Part shown: positions 27,246 through 36,187 of the stretch, piece after piece
Layout of the letters: each line of letters starts with the position of its first letter
Numbering within the stretch: the stretch's first letter is position 1
Assembly: GCF_002838835.1 (NCBI RefSeq)
Contig: NZ_NHPP01000028.1
Coordinates: forward strand, 1 to 46,475
Direction: 5' to 3'
DNA length: 46,475 nucleotides
Source of the DNA: Siphonobacter sp. SORGH_AS_0500
Lineage (GTDB): Bacteria > Bacteroidota > Bacteroidia > Cytophagales > Spirosomataceae
Translations under genes and position numbers: made by a program
The notes under the pieces: model-generated
Seen by the model: only the letters and a program-made list of their open reading frames with translations
What the model was told of the DNA's origin: nothing
Databases searched by the model: none

Positions 27246-30200
27246 ATGAAAACGAAATCCTATCTCTACTTACTTATAATCAGTCTGAATTTCACGGCTG
27301 CTATGGCTCAGCAAGGAGCCATTTCGGGCCGCGTAACGCAGCCTTCCAGCAAACCCGTTGCCGAAGCTAAGGTAGTTCTCATCCAGCCCGCAGACACGAC
27401 CAAGCGGCTGGCAAGTCAGACAGACACTTCCGGTAAATTTCTATTCAGAGGACTCGAATACGGGCCAGCTTACCGCTTGCGGGTAGCTAAGGCGGGTTTT
27501 CAAGCCAAAGAAGTAGAGGTAGCCCCTTTGCGGGTACCTACGGATGTCGGCGTGATTCCCTTAACCACGGTGGGCGGCAGCGTTACTACAGATACGATTA
27601 AACCAGCTTCCACTCCGGTATCGGCCGTGCCTTCCAACACGCCTGCGGTTCCGGTAACGTCCGCTCCTGCGAATGTAACCCGTCAAACGGCTCCCCGCGA
27701 TACCACGCCTACGCCCGACGCCACTACGCCGCCTCCGACGGTTCCGGCCCGAACGACGACCCCTGCAACGGCTGGTCAGGGCATTGAATTGAGAGGTCGG
27801 GTGACGGATAAAAATGATAACTCTTCGCTTTTCGGAGTAACGGTTTTATTAATAAATGCCCGCGATTCTACGCAACGCAGTGGCACAACGACGGATGCCG
27901 ATGGCCGATTTGCCTTCCCCAACCTGAGCCGTGGAGCGTATCGCTTACGACTTTCCTACATTGGGTATAACACCGAGCAGGTTCAGATTCGTCCCTTTAA
28001 CAGCGTGCAGGATTTGGGAACTTTACAACTTTCTTCCAACTCCAGAAACCTGAAAGAAGTAACGGTCAAAGGCATGCAGGAACGCGTGGAACAAAAAGCC
28101 GATACGCTGATTTACAACGCTGATGCCTATAAGGTAACCAAGGATGCAAACGTGGAGGATTTGGTAACAAAAATGCCCGGTATTACCATTGAAAACGGTA
28201 CGATCAAAGCTCAGGGACAGGATGTGAAACGGGTATTAGTGGACGGTCGGGAATTTTTTGGTGATGATGCTTCGCTGGCCTTGAAGAACTTACCTTCCGA
28301 AGTTGTCGATAAAATTCAGGTCTTCGACCGCCTGAGCGACCAATCCCAGTTTACGGGTTTTGATGACGGTAATGCTGAACGGACGATTAACATTACTACG
28401 CGTACGGGTAAGAACAACGGTCAGTTTGGAAAAGTATACGGCGGGTATGGAACCGACAACCGTTACTCGGCGGGGGGAAATATCAACTTCTTCAGTGGAG
28501 CTCGCCGGATTTCTCTGATTGGCTTGAGTAACAACGTAAACCAGCAAAACTTCGCCATGCAGGACTTACTCGGTGCTCTGGGTTCCAGTGGTGGTGGCGG
28601 TCGTCCTGGCGGTGGTGGAAATTTTGGTGGTAATCGCGGCGGTGGGGGCAACCCTGGTGGTGGCGGAGGAGGATTTGGCGGTAACTCCGCCGGTAACTTC
28701 CTGACGGGTCAACAGGGTGGTATTACCTCTACGAATGCTCTGGGCTTGAACTATACCGACAACTGGGGTAAAAAAATCAAGGTAACGGGCAGTTACTTTT
28801 TCAATCAGGCCCGGAATACTACGGAAAGTGTGTTGCAACGGACGTATTTTTCAACGGCTAACAGAGGCCAGATTTACGATCAGTCGAGCTTTTCTTCCAA
28901 TAATAACCAGAACCACCGGGCTAACTTGCGGCTGGAATATCAAATCAATTCCCGTAGCTCGTTAATCTGGACGCCGCGTATCAGTATTCAGAATAATAAC
29001 AGCAACAGCAATGTAAGCGGGATAAATACCGAAAGCGAAACCGGAGCCAAGTTAACGGAAACGAATACCAATACTTCGGCTCATAGCAATGGCTACAATT
29101 TCTCGCAAAACCTCTTATACCGCTATCGTTTTGCTAAGCCCGGACGTACGATTTCAATTGGGGTAGGAACAACGCTGAACACGAATAACCGGAACGGTTT
29201 CCAGCTTTCACAGAACCGTTATTATATCAATGACTCACTCGCCACGATTAATCAACAATCGGAAACGCATACGAACAGTAATAACTGGTCGGCTAATGTG
29301 AATTATACCGAGCCGATTTCCAAATCGAGCCAGTTACAGTTCAGTTATAACGGTTCAATTACCAATAGTAAGAGTAACAAAGAAACGTTTGACTATAACG
29401 AACAAGCACAGTCCTATTCCAATCTCAACACGATTTAAGTAACCGCTTCGATAACCAATACACGACCAATCGAGGTGGCATTTCGTATCGGTTACGCACG
29501 AGCAAAGCGTTCCTGACCTTGGGTGGCGATTATCAAATGGCAGATTTGTCAGGTAATCAGGTGTATCCACGAGAATTTTCGGTGAATAAAACGTTCCAAA
29601 ATTTCCTGCCAAATGCGGATCTGAACTACAAGTTTACGCAAACGAAAAACCTGCGTTTTAACTACCGTACTTCGACCAACGCTCCTTCCATTACGCAGTT
29701 ACAAAACGTGTATGACATCACGAACCCGCTCTTTATTTCCAGTGGTAACCCTGAGCTGAAACAGGAGTACAGCAATAACTTATCGCTGCGTTACAACAGC
29801 ACAAACGTCGCTAAATCGGTGAACTTCTTTGGGGGTTTGTTTGCCACGTTTACGCAGAATAACATCACTAACTCCACCTTTATTGCCAATCGGGATACGA
29901 CGCTGGCCGAGGGCGTTCTGTTAACGCGTGGGTCCCAGTACTCGCGTCCGGTAAACTTGCAGGGCTATCGCAGTATGCGGGCCTTTATGAACCTGGGCTT
30001 ACCCATTCAGTCCATCAAAAGTAACCTGAACCTGAACGGTGGCGTAAATTATACCCGTACGCCCGGTTTAATCAATCAGGTATCAAACATTTCAAATAAT
30101 TACGCCTTCAATGCTGGAACGGTGCTGAGCAGTAACATTAGCGAAAACCTGGATTTTTCGGTGTCGTATAATGGTTCTTATAACATTGTTCGTTACTCCA

Positions 30201-30565
30201 TTCAGCCGCAGCAGAACAGTAACTACTTCTCACACACGGCTCGTTTCCGTCTAAACTGGATTTCTCGCAAGGGCTTTACCGTTAATCCTGACGTTACCAA
30301 TACACTTTACAAAGGGCTGGGAGCAGGGTACGACCGTAGCTTTACGCTGGTTAATCTGGGGGTTGGACAGAAGATTCTTAAAGATCAACGCGGCGAAATC
30401 CGTCTGACGATTTTCGATTTACTGAAACAGAACAACAGCATTAGTCGGAACATTACCGCGTCCTACGTAGAAGATAATCGCACACTGGTGCTGAGTCGCT
30501 ACTTTATGCTGACGTTCACGTATAACCTGCGAAATTTCAGAGGAAGTAATGCCTCGAAAAATTAA
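27246..30565 (+). CDS. Outer-membrane beta-barrel protein with two carboxypeptidase-regulatory domains, apparent 1-nt frameshift
   Basis: The rebuilt product has 1106 residues. Order: signal peptide (about 1-21, ends AAMAQ); first CarboxypepD_reg domain (about 22-105); Pro/Thr-rich linker (about 115-178); second CarboxypepD_reg domain (about 180-265, with LFGVTVLLINARDS); plug (ADTLIYNADAYKVTKDANVE; GQDVKRVLVDGREFFGDD); then a long barrel with a Gly-rich loop (about 446-484). This is the TonB-receptor-like outer-membrane beta-barrel family; the ligand is unknown. The frame breaks near 29432 at CTCAACACGATTTAAG; adding one G (ACG GAT TTA AGT) gives NLNTDLSNRFDNQ and 1107 codons with the stop. 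Both sides of the break are otherwise undamaged. Confidence 0.82.
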
Positions 30566-30580
30566 TTTAAGTCATTAACC

Positions 30581-30613
30581 CAAAGGCCGCTGAAGAAATT
30601 TAGCGGCCTTTTT
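30581..30613 (+). terminator. Terminator of the barrel gene
   Basis: AAAGGCCGCT pairs with AGCGGCCTTT, followed by a T-run, 16 bases past the stop. Confidence 0.88.
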
Positions 30614-30621
30614 TATTACTC

Positions 30622-30724
30622 TGGTAGAGACGCAATGAAGTCGCGTCTGGGAAAGAGGCGGTTTTATTACCTTTCAATTAGTTTCATTTCCCAGCTAAGA
30701 CGCTATAAATGGACGTCTCTACAG
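30622..30724. repeat. Two copies of the GACGC dispersed repeat
   Basis: Copy 1 (30622-30664) reads GGTAGAGACGCAATGAAGTC, GCGTCTGGG and AAGAGGCGGTT. Copy 2 (about 30681-30724) is degenerate and inverted (CCCAGCTAAGACGC..., GACGTCTCTAC). Further copies are at 39212-39253 and 45996-46165. Confidence 0.65.
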
Positions 30725-30761
30725 GCTGTTAAAAACAGAGTTCAATAAAATGTAAACTTCT

Positions 30762-30798
30762 TTAAAGTAATTTCTCCCCGCCTTCGTCTTCTCCTTTG
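30762..30798 (+). promoter_or_regulatory. Putative ECF-sigma autoregulatory promoter, copy 1
   Basis: A 37-bp element beginning TTAAAGTAATT and ending TTCGTCTTCTCCTTTG, 27 bases before the sigma-factor ATG. The same element, with identical spacing, recurs at 31695-31731 in the same operon. The CGTC core is typical of ECF -10 elements. Confidence 0.6.
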
Positions 30799-30825
30799 TA
30801 ACCGACTATTCAAGCGGACTGATTC

Positions 30826-31371
30826 ATGGCTGAAACCTCCACGCGTACTGTTCTTTCGACCGTAAAACAATACGGCGGAAAACTGCTGGGGTTTATCCGT
30901 GGGCAAGTACGTAACGACGAAGATGCGGAAGATTTATTACAGGAAGTCTGGTATCAGCTAAGTAAGGTGGTAAATCTGGATGAAATCGAAAGTATCAGCG
31001 GTTGGCTCTTTCAGGTAGCTCGTAACAAAATCACGGACTCGTACCGAAAGAAAAAAGAAGAACCCCTTTCCATGTACGAAGAGGACGAAGACGACCACCG
31101 CATTCGGCAGGTTTTACTGACGGAACCTCAGACGCCGGAAGACCAGTTTTTCAGAGATCTTTTCTGGGAAGAATTAATGCAGGCTTTGGATGAGCTTCCC
31201 GAAAAACAGCGACAGGTTTTTATCTGGAATGAACTGGAAGATCAAACCTTACAGGAAATTGCCGATGAAACAGGCGAAAACCTGAAAACGATTATTTCCC
31301 GGAAACGATACGCCGTACAGCATTTACGGAAACGACTGGAAAAGCTTTATAACGAACTGAATCAACTATAA
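30826..31371 (+). CDS. ECF-type RNA polymerase sigma factor
   Basis: A cytosolic sigma-70 family protein, 181 residues. Region 2 (about 12-80) includes DEDAEDLLQEVWYQL and ISGWLFQVARNKITDSYR (the -10-reading part); region 4 (about 128-180) includes LPEKQRQVFIWNELEDQTL and a helix-turn-helix QEIADETGENLKTIISRKRY. No regions 1 or 3, so it is the ECF group. The next gene starts three bases after the stop and encodes a small membrane protein; no classical zinc-binding or FecR-type anti-sigma is present, so the membrane proteins may do that job. Probably self-regulated through the element at 30762-30798. Confidence 0.93.
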   Translation: MAETSTRTVLSTVKQYGGKLLGFIRGQVRNDEDAEDLLQEVWYQLSKVVNLDEIESISGWLFQVARNKITDSYRKKKEEPLSMYEEDEDDHRIRQVLLTEPQTPEDQFFRDLFWEELMQALDELPEKQRQVFIWNELEDQTLQEIADETGENLKTIISRKRYAVQHLRKRLEKLYNELNQL

Positions 31372-31374
31372 GTC

Positions 31375-31680
31375 ATGGGACGCCGACGCCTTTTCTTTCC
31401 CCTGTTTTTCGTGGCCGCTTTTTTCGGACTTTCTTTCATGGTACAGACGCTTTGGAATCATATTCTGGTGGATGTAACCACAGTGAAAGCCCTGACGTAT
31501 CCACAGGCCATGGGGATTTTGGTATTAAGTAAAATTCTATTCGGGGGCTTCGGGCCGCGACCTCAACGTACGCCGTTTGGTGGCCACCAGCGTTGGCGGG
31601 AGAAGTGGAAAAACATGGATGAGGATGAACGGACTCGTTTCCGAAGCGAATGGAAAAGGCGATTTGGAAGAGATGAATAA
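31375..31680 (+). CDS. Small membrane protein of the sigma-factor operon (possible anti-sigma)
   Basis: 101 residues with no recognised family. A basic start (MGRRR) leads into a hydrophobic stretch (FFPLFFVAAFFGLSFMVQTL, about 7-26) and a second, weaker one (about 45-56). The hydrophilic C-terminus, WREKWKNMDEDERTRFRSEW, is a charged helix. The C-terminal Met-Asp-Glu-rich pattern recurs in the next gene (MSDEEYAEFKQRG), which suggests related function. Its tight link to the sigma gene (3 bases) suggests translation in step with it. Binding to the sigma factor is inference only. Confidence 0.7.
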   Translation: MGRRRLFFPLFFVAAFFGLSFMVQTLWNHILVDVTTVKALTYPQAMGILVLSKILFGGFGPRPQRTPFGGHQRWREKWKNMDEDERTRFRSEWKRRFGRDE

Positions 31681-31694
31681 AAAATCAACATCAG

Positions 31695-31731
31695 TTAAAG
31701 TAATTCTTTCGCAGGTTCGTCCTCCCCTTTG
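31695..31731 (+). promoter_or_regulatory. Putative ECF-sigma promoter, copy 2
   Basis: Same 37-bp layout as copy 1: TTAAAGTAATT at the start, TTCGTCCTCCCCTTTG at the end, differing mainly in the middle. It sits 15 bases before the ATG at 31747 and would give the second half of the operon its own start. Confidence 0.6.
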
Positions 31732-31746
31732 AAAACAAATGATACC

Positions 31747-32025
31747 ATGAATAACACCATCTTAAAATCTATTCTGGCGGGAATATTACTGGGCGGTGCC
31801 CTGTTTGTCCTACCTTTTTTTCTGCTGAGAATCGCTCTCTTTTTCTTATTCATCGGAGCCATTTTCAGACTCTTCCGTGGCCGTCGTCACTGGGGACATC
31901 GCAGCCCGTGGCGTAGTGACTTTACCGACCGAATTCGCCAGATGAGCGATGAAGAATATGCCGAGTTTAAACAACGAGGATTTTGCCGTCCTTTTGCAAC
32001 TACCAATCTACAACCCAACGCATGA
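31747..32025 (+). CDS. Small membrane protein of the sigma-factor operon
   Basis: 92 residues from ATG 31747 (MNNTILKSILAGILLGGALF). A TTG 18 bases earlier is also in frame but overlaps the promoter element. One or two membrane helices (about 8-45; LAGILLGGALFVLPFFLLRI then ALFFLFIGAIFRLF) are followed by a basic, His/Arg-rich stretch (GRRHWGHRSPWRSDF) and a charged helix with MSDEEYAEFKQRG. The stop overlaps the next start (ATGA), so translation is coupled. No family recognised. Confidence 0.65.
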   Translation: MNNTILKSILAGILLGGALFVLPFFLLRIALFFLFIGAIFRLFRGRRHWGHRSPWRSDFTDRIRQMSDEEYAEFKQRGFCRPFATTNLQPNA

Positions 32026-32204
32026 AACGTAACCTGAATCCCTGGATTGTCGCTGTAGTGGCTATCCTTACTTTCGGTGGATTAACGGCCGTAATAGGCC
32101 CCCGCCGATTCGAATCTTTCCGTCAACAAGGCATGTTTCATGATACCTGCCACGAACGGTATTACGGACATCCATCGCCGGGAGATTTACCCCGAGATAA
32201 GTAA
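32022..32204 (+). CDS. Small membrane protein, last of the sigma-factor operon
   Basis: 60 residues from the ATG that overlaps the previous stop (ATGA). Starts MKRNLNPWIVAVVAILTFGG with one membrane helix (about 8-25). The exposed tail holds GPRRFESFRQQG, then CHERYYGHPSPGDLPRDK with one Cys and several His, which could bind a metal; that is inference. No family recognised. It is shorter than usual annotation cut-offs, but the coupled start and the terminator that follows support it. Confidence 0.6.
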   Translation: MKRNLNPWIVAVVAILTFGGLTAVIGPRRFESFRQQGMFHDTCHERYYGHPSPGDLPRDK

Positions 32205-32238
32205 CTAAATTGAGTCTTTCAAAAGCCATGAAAACAAA

Positions 32239-32267
32239 CGGGACTCTGCGTTAACGCAGAGTCCCGT
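32239..32267 (+). terminator. Hairpin after the sigma-factor operon
   Basis: ACGGGACTCTGCG pairs perfectly with CGCAGAGTCCCGT around TTAA; a T-tract is nearly absent, so termination strength is uncertain. Confidence 0.6.
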
Positions 32268-32404
32268 TGCTATGAATTGCCACCGCAATTCTAATCCTTC
32301 GCTGTCATTTGGAGAAGAACGTTTACTAAACTCTGGTCGTAGTATTAGAATGGTTTTGTTGCTGATGAATTTCTTGCGTAAGGCGGCCAGAGGCCTTCAG
32401 CTAG

Positions 32405-32505
32405 GTCGTCACTCGGCAGAGCCGAGCGACTGCGGAGAATCTTACTTTAAAATGGTAGGATGGGTTCTTTCTGGAAATTAACTAGTCTCTGCCGAGTGAC
32501 TGCAA
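32405..32505. repeat. REP-like palindromic repeats (two copies)
   Basis: GTCACTCGGC-AGA-GCCGAGCGAC (about 32409-32431) is a near-perfect palindrome. A half copy, CTGCCGAGTGACTGC, lies at about 32489-32503. A third copy, in the other orientation, is at 39276-39305. The rest of 32268-32510 holds no credible gene. Confidence 0.65.
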
Positions 32506-32510
32506 AGTTT

Positions 32511-33251
32511 TTATACGCCTTCTCGCACCGCCAGTACCGTATGATCCTGCACTAATGTATTGAGGAAAACCCAGTCGTCGAGATCCGTTTGAATGCTGGT
32601 TACCTGCTTCACCTGTTCGGCGGTTTGAGCTAACAGATCGAAAGTGTGGTGTTGCTGCGTTTTTCGAATCACTTTTCTAATGGTGGTAATATCACGGTCA
32701 GACAGAAGCAATGCCTGAGGGAATGTAACTTCATAATCTGGGTACTCGTTTTGAGTAGGCAGCAGATCACCCAGCTTGACGGGAGCTCGAAGCTTCACCA
32801 CTGCCGTCTTGGCTGCCCGGTCGCCGAGGCGTTGACCACTGAAAATGGCCATGGTAACCAGCCCAATCATCCCTGAAAGCACCCAAACATCCACGAGGCG
32901 TAACAACCAGCGAAGCAGATAATCGCTGATGGTAGTCGGCGTTCCATCCACCCGAACCACCCGTAGCCCCAATACTTTCTTGCCAATGGATTGTCCATTC
33001 ATGAAAACCTCCGAAAGGAGACTGTAAAACATAACGGGTAAAGCAATGAATAGAAGATATAGGCTGATGGTCAGGTTGCTGTCCATAATCTCACCGCCGA
33101 TCAATTTCCCAATCAGTAAAGAACCCAGCAACACCCAGGCTCCCATGATGAGCGAGTCAAGAAGAAAGGCCAGTATGCGGTCGCCGATGCTGGCGGGAAG
33201 AAATTCCAGGGTAACGTTCTGATTCGTCTGAAAAGCAATGGTCGGATTCAT
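32511..33251 (-). CDS. RDD-family membrane protein
   Basis: 246 residues. The RDD signature is seen in SIGDRILAFLLDSLIMG (Arg-Asp...Asp) with hydrophobic helices at about 26-52, 63-85 and 120-150, and the conserved GQSIGKKVLGLRVVRVDG between. A soluble C-terminal tail of about 85 residues (from PVKLGDLLPTQNEY) is extra to the RDD core. Function of the family is poorly known (some act in transport or sodium exchange). It is divergent from the SpoIIM-type gene, a pairing known in related genomes, so the two probably belong to one module. Confidence 0.88.
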   Translation of the reverse strand: MNPTIAFQTNQNVTLEFLPASIGDRILAFLLDSLIMGAWVLLGSLLIGKLIGGEIMDSNLTISLYLLFIALPVMFYSLLSEVFMNGQSIGKKVLGLRVVRVDGTPTTISDYLLRWLLRLVDVWVLSGMIGLVTMAIFSGQRLGDRAAKTAVVKLRAPVKLGDLLPTQNEYPDYEVTFPQALLLSDRDITTIRKVIRKTQQHHTFDLLAQTAEQVKQVTSIQTDLDDWVFLNTLVQDHTVLAVREGV

Positions 33252-33475
33252 GGGTAGCGTTGAGCGTTTGGGATTTAGAGCAGAGAGTTAATGATGATCT
33301 CTCTATGGTTTAAGTACACTTTTCTTTGTTTAACAATTTATACTGAACGCTAAACACAAAATGCAAAACTCTAAACAGTATCACTGAGCGAAGAGCGAAT
33401 TACGAAAAAGTTTTTGCTAATTTGGCTCGAAGGCCAAATACTTTACTCTTATCACAGGTCTTTCGCTGGATTCTT

Positions 33476-34426
33476 ATGCGGGAAGCAGTTTTTATCAAAC
33501 AGAATACGGAAAAGTGGAAACACTACGAAGAAGATCGTACCCAGAATCCTGATGAGCTGGCCGAGCAGTTCATTGAGTTAACAGACGATCTGTCATATGC
33601 CCGTACCTTCTACCCGGACTCACCGGTGACGCGTTACCTCAATACGCTGGCAACGCGGTTTCATCAGAAAATTTACGCCAATCGGAAGGAAAAGAGTAAT
33701 CGCCTGTTTCGCTTCTGGGCCTATGAACTGCCTTTCCTATTCTATAACTCCCAGCGACAACTGCTCTATGCTTTCCTGTTTTTCTTTGCAGCGACAATTC
33801 TGGGTACGGTTTCAAGTTTATACGACGAAAGTTTTGTTCGTCTGATTTTGGGGGATGGGTATGTTAATATGACCCTCGATAATATTCAGAAGGGCGACCC
33901 GATGGCCGTCTATAAGTCCCAGCAAATGACGGTTTCGTTTCTGACCATCACGATCAATAACATTCGGGTGGCGTTTGCGGCTTTTGTGTACGGCATCGTG
34001 TTTTCGGTGGGAACGGTTTACGTTTTATTTCAAAATGGAGTAATGCTCGGGGCTTTTTTTACTTTTCTGTTTCAGCAAGGCGTGATTCGGGATGCCTTAT
34101 TAACCGTCTGGATTCACGGAACGCTGGAAATCTCGGCTATTATCATTGCGGGCTGTGCCGGGTTAACCATCGGTAACAGCATCCTTTTCCCGAAAACGTA
34201 TTCTCGCTGGGAGTCTTTTCAGCGGGGAGCCCGACAGGGAATGAAAATTGCCATTGGCCTGATGCCGATTTTCATAACCGCGGGCTTTCTTGAAGGCTTT
34301 GTTACTCGGCAACCTTTATATCCCTTGGTTAGCATTCTGATCATAACCCTTTCGGCTTGCTTTATACTTTGGTATTTTGTCTGGTATCCCATTCAACTGA
34401 ACCGCAAGGCTCAGGTAAACCGATAA
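33476..34426 (+). CDS. Stage II sporulation protein M-family membrane protein
   Basis: 316 residues from ATG 33476 (MREAVFIKQNTEKWKHYEED); an upstream TTG at 33422 is in frame but adds nothing family-like. The N-terminal half is soluble and helical; several membrane helices follow (LLYAFLFFFAATILGTV, VAFAAFVYGIVFSVGTVYVL, GALEISAIIIAG-like HGTLEISAIIIAGCAGLTIG, and the last near 290). The HGxxE in WIHGTLEISA is the SpoIIM family mark. These bacteria do not sporulate, and in them the protein sits with RDD, DUF4129 and DUF4350 proteins. First gene of a rightward five-gene cluster. Confidence 0.9.
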   Translation: MREAVFIKQNTEKWKHYEEDRTQNPDELAEQFIELTDDLSYARTFYPDSPVTRYLNTLATRFHQKIYANRKEKSNRLFRFWAYELPFLFYNSQRQLLYAFLFFFAATILGTVSSLYDESFVRLILGDGYVNMTLDNIQKGDPMAVYKSQQMTVSFLTITINNIRVAFAAFVYGIVFSVGTVYVLFQNGVMLGAFFTFLFQQGVIRDALLTVWIHGTLEISAIIIAGCAGLTIGNSILFPKTYSRWESFQRGARQGMKIAIGLMPIFITAGFLEGFVTRQPLYPLVSILIITLSACFILWYFVWYPIQLNRKAQVNR

Positions 34427-34454
34427 TCTTCTACCTTAATTACCTACCTGAAAC

Positions 34455-35321
34455 ATGCGTCCGATCCGACTTCGCGAAGAGCGAGATTTTAGTGAAATTA
34501 TCAACGTTACGTTCCAGTTCACTTTTCAAAACCTGCGTACGCTGGGACCCGTTTTGCTTTACTTTGCGGCTCCGTTTTCTCTGATTTCGGGCATTGCTAC
34601 GGGCTTGTTTCAGTCCCAACTTTTCAGCCTAGCGAGTGATCGCTACGGCATGGCTTCCTCCTTCAGTACGGCGGGCTGGGGGATAGAATACCTGCTGAGT
34701 ATGCTTTTCAATCTACTGGCACACATCGTGATGTCGCTGGTGGTGAGCACGTACCTCGTTCAATACCTCAACACGGACGGACCCATTGAGCCCGCTGACA
34801 TCTGGCGGGTGGTTTCCCGTAAACTACTTCCCGCCTTAGGAATGTATATTCTATATGGCTTGAGTCTGTTGCTGGGAGCCATTCTCTGCTTTCTACCCGT
34901 TGTCTATCCCTATACCGTCTTCAGTATGGGAACGATCAGTATGGTGCAGGAAGATTTATCGCCCATTGGGTCCTTGCAGCGTTCGCAGGAACTGGCTCAG
35001 CTTAGCTGGAGCGATGGACTGTCGACGTTCGGAATTCGGATTCTGGTAACCATTGCCGCGAGTTTTCTGGGAGCGATTTTATCCGTTCCTATGTACTTGA
35101 TTATGTTTCTTCAGGGATTGAAAGTATTGGGAGAGAACCTGCAATGGATTATGATGTTAACTTCCATTATTTCGGTTGGCGGTGCAGCCATTCTGGGCGG
35201 ATTAGTAGATGTTGCTCTCGGTTTTCAATATTTCTCTTTGGTGGAGAAGAAAGAAGGCATTGGCTTAATGGAAGAAATCAGTCAGATTGGTATCCAAACC
35301 AGACGCGATGAAGAAGAGTAA
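34455..35321 (+). CDS. Multi-pass membrane protein of the SpoIIM/DUF4129 cluster
   Basis: 288 residues. The N-terminus MRPIRLREERDFSEIINVTF is amphipathic; about six hydrophobic helices follow (LLYFAAPFSLISGIATGLF, LLFNLLAHIVMSLVV-like, LGMYILYGLSLLLGAILCFL, IRILVTIAASFLGAILSVPM, and WIMMLTSIISVGGAAILGGL). It resembles membrane-domain proteins that stand at this place in related operons; I cannot name the family with certainty. Starts 28 bases after the SpoIIM-type stop. Probably partners the SpoIIM protein in the inner membrane. Confidence 0.75.
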   Translation: MRPIRLREERDFSEIINVTFQFTFQNLRTLGPVLLYFAAPFSLISGIATGLFQSQLFSLASDRYGMASSFSTAGWGIEYLLSMLFNLLAHIVMSLVVSTYLVQYLNTDGPIEPADIWRVVSRKLLPALGMYILYGLSLLLGAILCFLPVVYPYTVFSMGTISMVQEDLSPIGSLQRSQELAQLSWSDGLSTFGIRILVTIAASFLGAILSVPMYLIMFLQGLKVLGENLQWIMMLTSIISVGGAAILGGLVDVALGFQYFSLVEKKEGIGLMEEISQIGIQTRRDEEE

Positions 35322-35325
35322 TATT

Positions 35326-35443
35326 CAGTTTATGGTTTTCAATGGAGGTTAGGTGCTGTATATCCTATGGCTTAACCGCAGAGTTGCACGGAGTTCGGCA
35401 CAAGTTACGCTAGGGTTAATGCTCAGTTGAAAACCGTAAACTG
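35326..35443. repeat. Inverted repeat, 17-bp arms, inside the cluster
   Basis: CAGTTTATGGTTTTCAA (35326-35342) and TTGAAAACCGTAAACTG (35427-35443) pair at 16 of 17 positions. The element fills the 141-bp gap between two genes of the cluster and is of the same word type as the repeat at 26951-27095. Confidence 0.6.
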
Positions 35444-35462
35444 AAAACAGATAATTGAACAA

Positions 35463-36185
35463 ATGAGACGTTTAATACTATTTTTTATAATCGTTACTCA
35501 GTCCGTTTGGGCTCAGTCGGGCAGCGATTCACTGGGGGTTGGAAAGAAAGTCCTTCCGGTAGAAGCGGCTCGTCCGGCTTTGCGTCAGCCGAATGCTGAA
35601 ATCTGGAAAGACATTACTACCTCCCGCGATTACAAATACAGCTATGATCCTGAACCACCGACGGGTTTTCTGGATGAAATCTGGCAGCGTTTTCTGAGTT
35701 GGTTATTTGACTTTCTTTATAGTTCTACTACCCGCACCGGTCGCGAATGGATTCAGATAGCCTTTATTGCTGCCATCGTTGTTTTTGTAATCTATAAATT
35801 GATCGGCATGGATAAAATGGGACTTTTCAAACGAAAATCCGACGGTGTTGCTTTGCCGTATGATACGCTTTACGAGGACATTCACGCCATTAATTTTCAG
35901 GAAGCCATTGAAGAAGCCAGTAGCCAGCGAAATTTCAGGCTGGCCGTGCGATTATTATACCTGCGTGCCCTCAAAACCCTGACAGATCAGGAGTTAATTG
36001 GCTGGCAGATTAACAAGACGAACCGCACTTACGTCTACGAAATAACGGAACCTTCCGTACGCAGTCGCTTCGAGCAGTTAACCTCTTCGTTTGAGTACGT
36101 TTGGTACGGCGACTTTCCCATTAATGAAGAACGGTATCAGGAAATAAAGCGGGAGTTTGATTCCTTCAAACCCGTAACTCAGTAA
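35463..36185 (+). CDS. DUF4129 domain protein
   Basis: 240 residues with a signal peptide ending SVWAQ, a periplasmic or outer segment (about 20-95), one membrane helix (WIQIAFIAAIVVFVIYKLIG, about 96-116) and a cytosolic DUF4129 domain at the C-terminus (FQEAIEEASSQRNFRLAVRL, YLRALKTLTDQELIGWQINK, YVYEI..., FEYVWYGDFPINEERYQEI). In related bacteria DUF4129 proteins stand next to MoxR ATPases and DUF58 proteins; the role is unknown. Two bases separate it from the DUF4350 gene. Confidence 0.88.
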   Translation: MRRLILFFIIVTQSVWAQSGSDSLGVGKKVLPVEAARPALRQPNAEIWKDITTSRDYKYSYDPEPPTGFLDEIWQRFLSWLFDFLYSSTTRTGREWIQIAFIAAIVVFVIYKLIGMDKMGLFKRKSDGVALPYDTLYEDIHAINFQEAIEEASSQRNFRLAVRLLYLRALKTLTDQELIGWQINKTNRTYVYEITEPSVRSRFEQLTSSFEYVWYGDFPINEERYQEIKREFDSFKPVTQ

Positions 36186-36187
36186 GA

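Noticed and set aside
32272..32481. 69-codon frame after the sigma-factor operon
   Set aside because: It runs straight through the REP-like palindrome and follows a hairpin; not protein-like.
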